A DNA stretch of 64,000 nucleotides from Apricaphanius iberus (taxonomy: Eukaryota; Chordata; Actinopteri; Cyprinodontiformes; Aphaniidae), in contig JAPXFQ010001666.1 in NCBI GenBank assembly GCA_028564705.1, positions 736,579-800,578 of the forward strand, in the 5' to 3' direction. Positions 63,192 to 64,000 of the stretch are shown here, piece after piece (the stretch's first letter is position 1; each line of letters opens with the position of its first letter). The notes under the pieces are model-generated. The model was not told the origin of the DNA and made no database searches. It saw only the letters and a list, made by a program, of their open reading frames with translations. The position numbers were made by a program, and so were the translations under genes.

Positions 63192-64000
63192 TAAGGGACG
63201 GCCCAATGCAATGCATGGAGGCAGTGCAAATCCATTGCAAAGCAATGTATTGCACTGCCTCCATGCAATTGCATGGGCAGTCCCTTATTACTCTTCACTC
63301 CTAAACGGACTCTTATTATTCTTCTTATTTATTTATTAAGGGACGGCCCAATGCAATGCATGGAGGCAGTGCAAATCCATTGCAAAGCAATGTATTGCAC
63401 TGCCTCCATGCAATTGCATGGGCAGTCCCTTATTACTCTTCACGTCCCTTATTACTATTCACTCCTAAACGGACTCTTATTAAGGGACGGCCCAATGCAA
63501 TGCATGGAGGCAGTGCAAATCCATTGCAAAGCAATGTATTGCACTGCCTCCATGATCAATTGCATGGCTATTCCCTATTACTCTTCACTCTAAACGACTA
63601 TTAATTAAGTACGTGAGCCCAATGCATTGCATGGAGGCAGTGCAAATCCCATTGCAAAGCCAATGATTGTCACAGCCTCCAGGCAATTGCGCATTGGCAG
63701 TCCCTATTACTGCTTTCAATCCTTGAAAAACATTACTCTATTAAGGACAGCCCCATGCAGCTGCATGGAGTGCAGTGCAAATCCATTGACAAAGCATCTT
63801 GTAAAGTTGGCCGACTGCCTCCATGCAATTGCAATGGCAAGTCCCTTATCTTATTCTTCCACTCATAAACTGGACTCTTAATCAAGGACGGCCCAATGCA
63901 ATGCATGGAGGCAGTGCAAATCCATTGCAAAGCAATGTATTGCACTGCCTCCATGCAATTGCATGGGCAGTCCCTTATTATTCTTCACTCCTAAACTGGA
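63192..64000. repeat. Tandem array of long-hairpin units (at least six, continuing past the window)
   Basis: Units at 63192-63287, 63337-63432, 63481-63577, 63605-63706, 63742-63848 and 63882-63977, about 124-145 bp apart. Each opens with TAAGGGACGGCCCAATGCAA and closes with the near inverse TTGCATGGGCAGTCCCTTA. An inner TGCATGGAGGCAGTGCAA pairs exactly with TTGCACTGCCTCCATGCA, and the apex is CATTGC-AAA-GCAATG. Roughly 40 of 47 positions per arm can pair. Spacers are built on CTCTTCACTCCTAAACGGAC. Units 1 and 2 are identical and unit 6 differs only at its left edge. Units 4 and 5 carry many single-base indels. The open frames here are repeat artefacts. It could be a tandemly amplified foldback MITE. 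Confidence 0.93.

Noticed and set aside
63273..63954. Overlapping open frames of 73-106 codons in the hairpin array
   Set aside because: They repeat with the DNA unit and occur on both strands, with CMEAVQIHCKA-type translations of a palindrome. They are not a protein family.
63192..63977. CRISPR array
   Set aside because: The host is a vertebrate. Units are about 96 nt with no unique spacers of constant size, and the spacers are themselves repeated.

Overview
This window looks like a teleost fish chromosome. It is AT-rich, nearly free of coding sequence, and full of fish-type mobile elements: L2-like and RTE-like LINEs, Tc1/mariner relics, hAT and TTAA-type MITEs, and a tRNA-derived SINE. 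It also carries several long microsatellites. I cannot name the species.

I can support one host gene, on the + strand: an LRRTM4-like leucine-rich-repeat transmembrane neuronal protein. Its coding sequence is split in the way typical of LRRTM genes. A tiny first coding piece holds only ATG plus one G (1089-1092), at the end of a CpG-rich 5' leader, and is followed by a perfect GTAAGT donor. After a 51.4-kb intron (1093-52467), a pyrimidine-rich acceptor opens the large coding exon (52468-54104). Joined, they give a 546-residue protein with a signal peptide, LRRNT, about ten LRRs, LRRCT, a Pro/Thr-rich stalk, one membrane span and a cytoplasmic tail ending in ECEV, a PDZ ligand. The last coding triplet and the stop form a splice-donor-like sequence (GAG|GTATGA), so an alternative long C-terminus is possible. 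I see no exon for it in the window. Everything except the two ends of the window is therefore intron of this synaptic-organiser gene.

Layout: 1-1092, promoter-proximal DNA, CpG-rich leader and exon 1. 3.7-8.3 kb, LINE fragments, a pentanucleotide repeat and a short SINE-tail copy. 8.3-13.5 kb, a repeat cluster in which an RTE-like LINE is split by a 1.3-kb hAT-like element that has an inverted relative just upstream. 13.5-42 kb, mostly unique intron with scattered MITEs, Tc1 relics and microsatellites, and a few candidate regulatory stretches. 42.1-45.3 kb, two opposed L2-like LINEs nested through ATT tracts, then a full SINE. 45.3-52.4 kb, unique sequence with old repeats and a perfect 32-bp palindrome. 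52.47-54.10 kb, the coding exon. 54.1-63.2 kb, downstream or 3'-UTR sequence with a hAT MITE, Tc1 relics and an L2-like LINE. 63.19 kb to the window end, a tandem array of roughly 96-nt units, each a nearly complete hairpin. This array is the most unusual structure here.

Most other open frames are chance ORFs in low-complexity or repeat DNA. All calls come from reading the sequence and recalled family features. No database search or alignment program was used.
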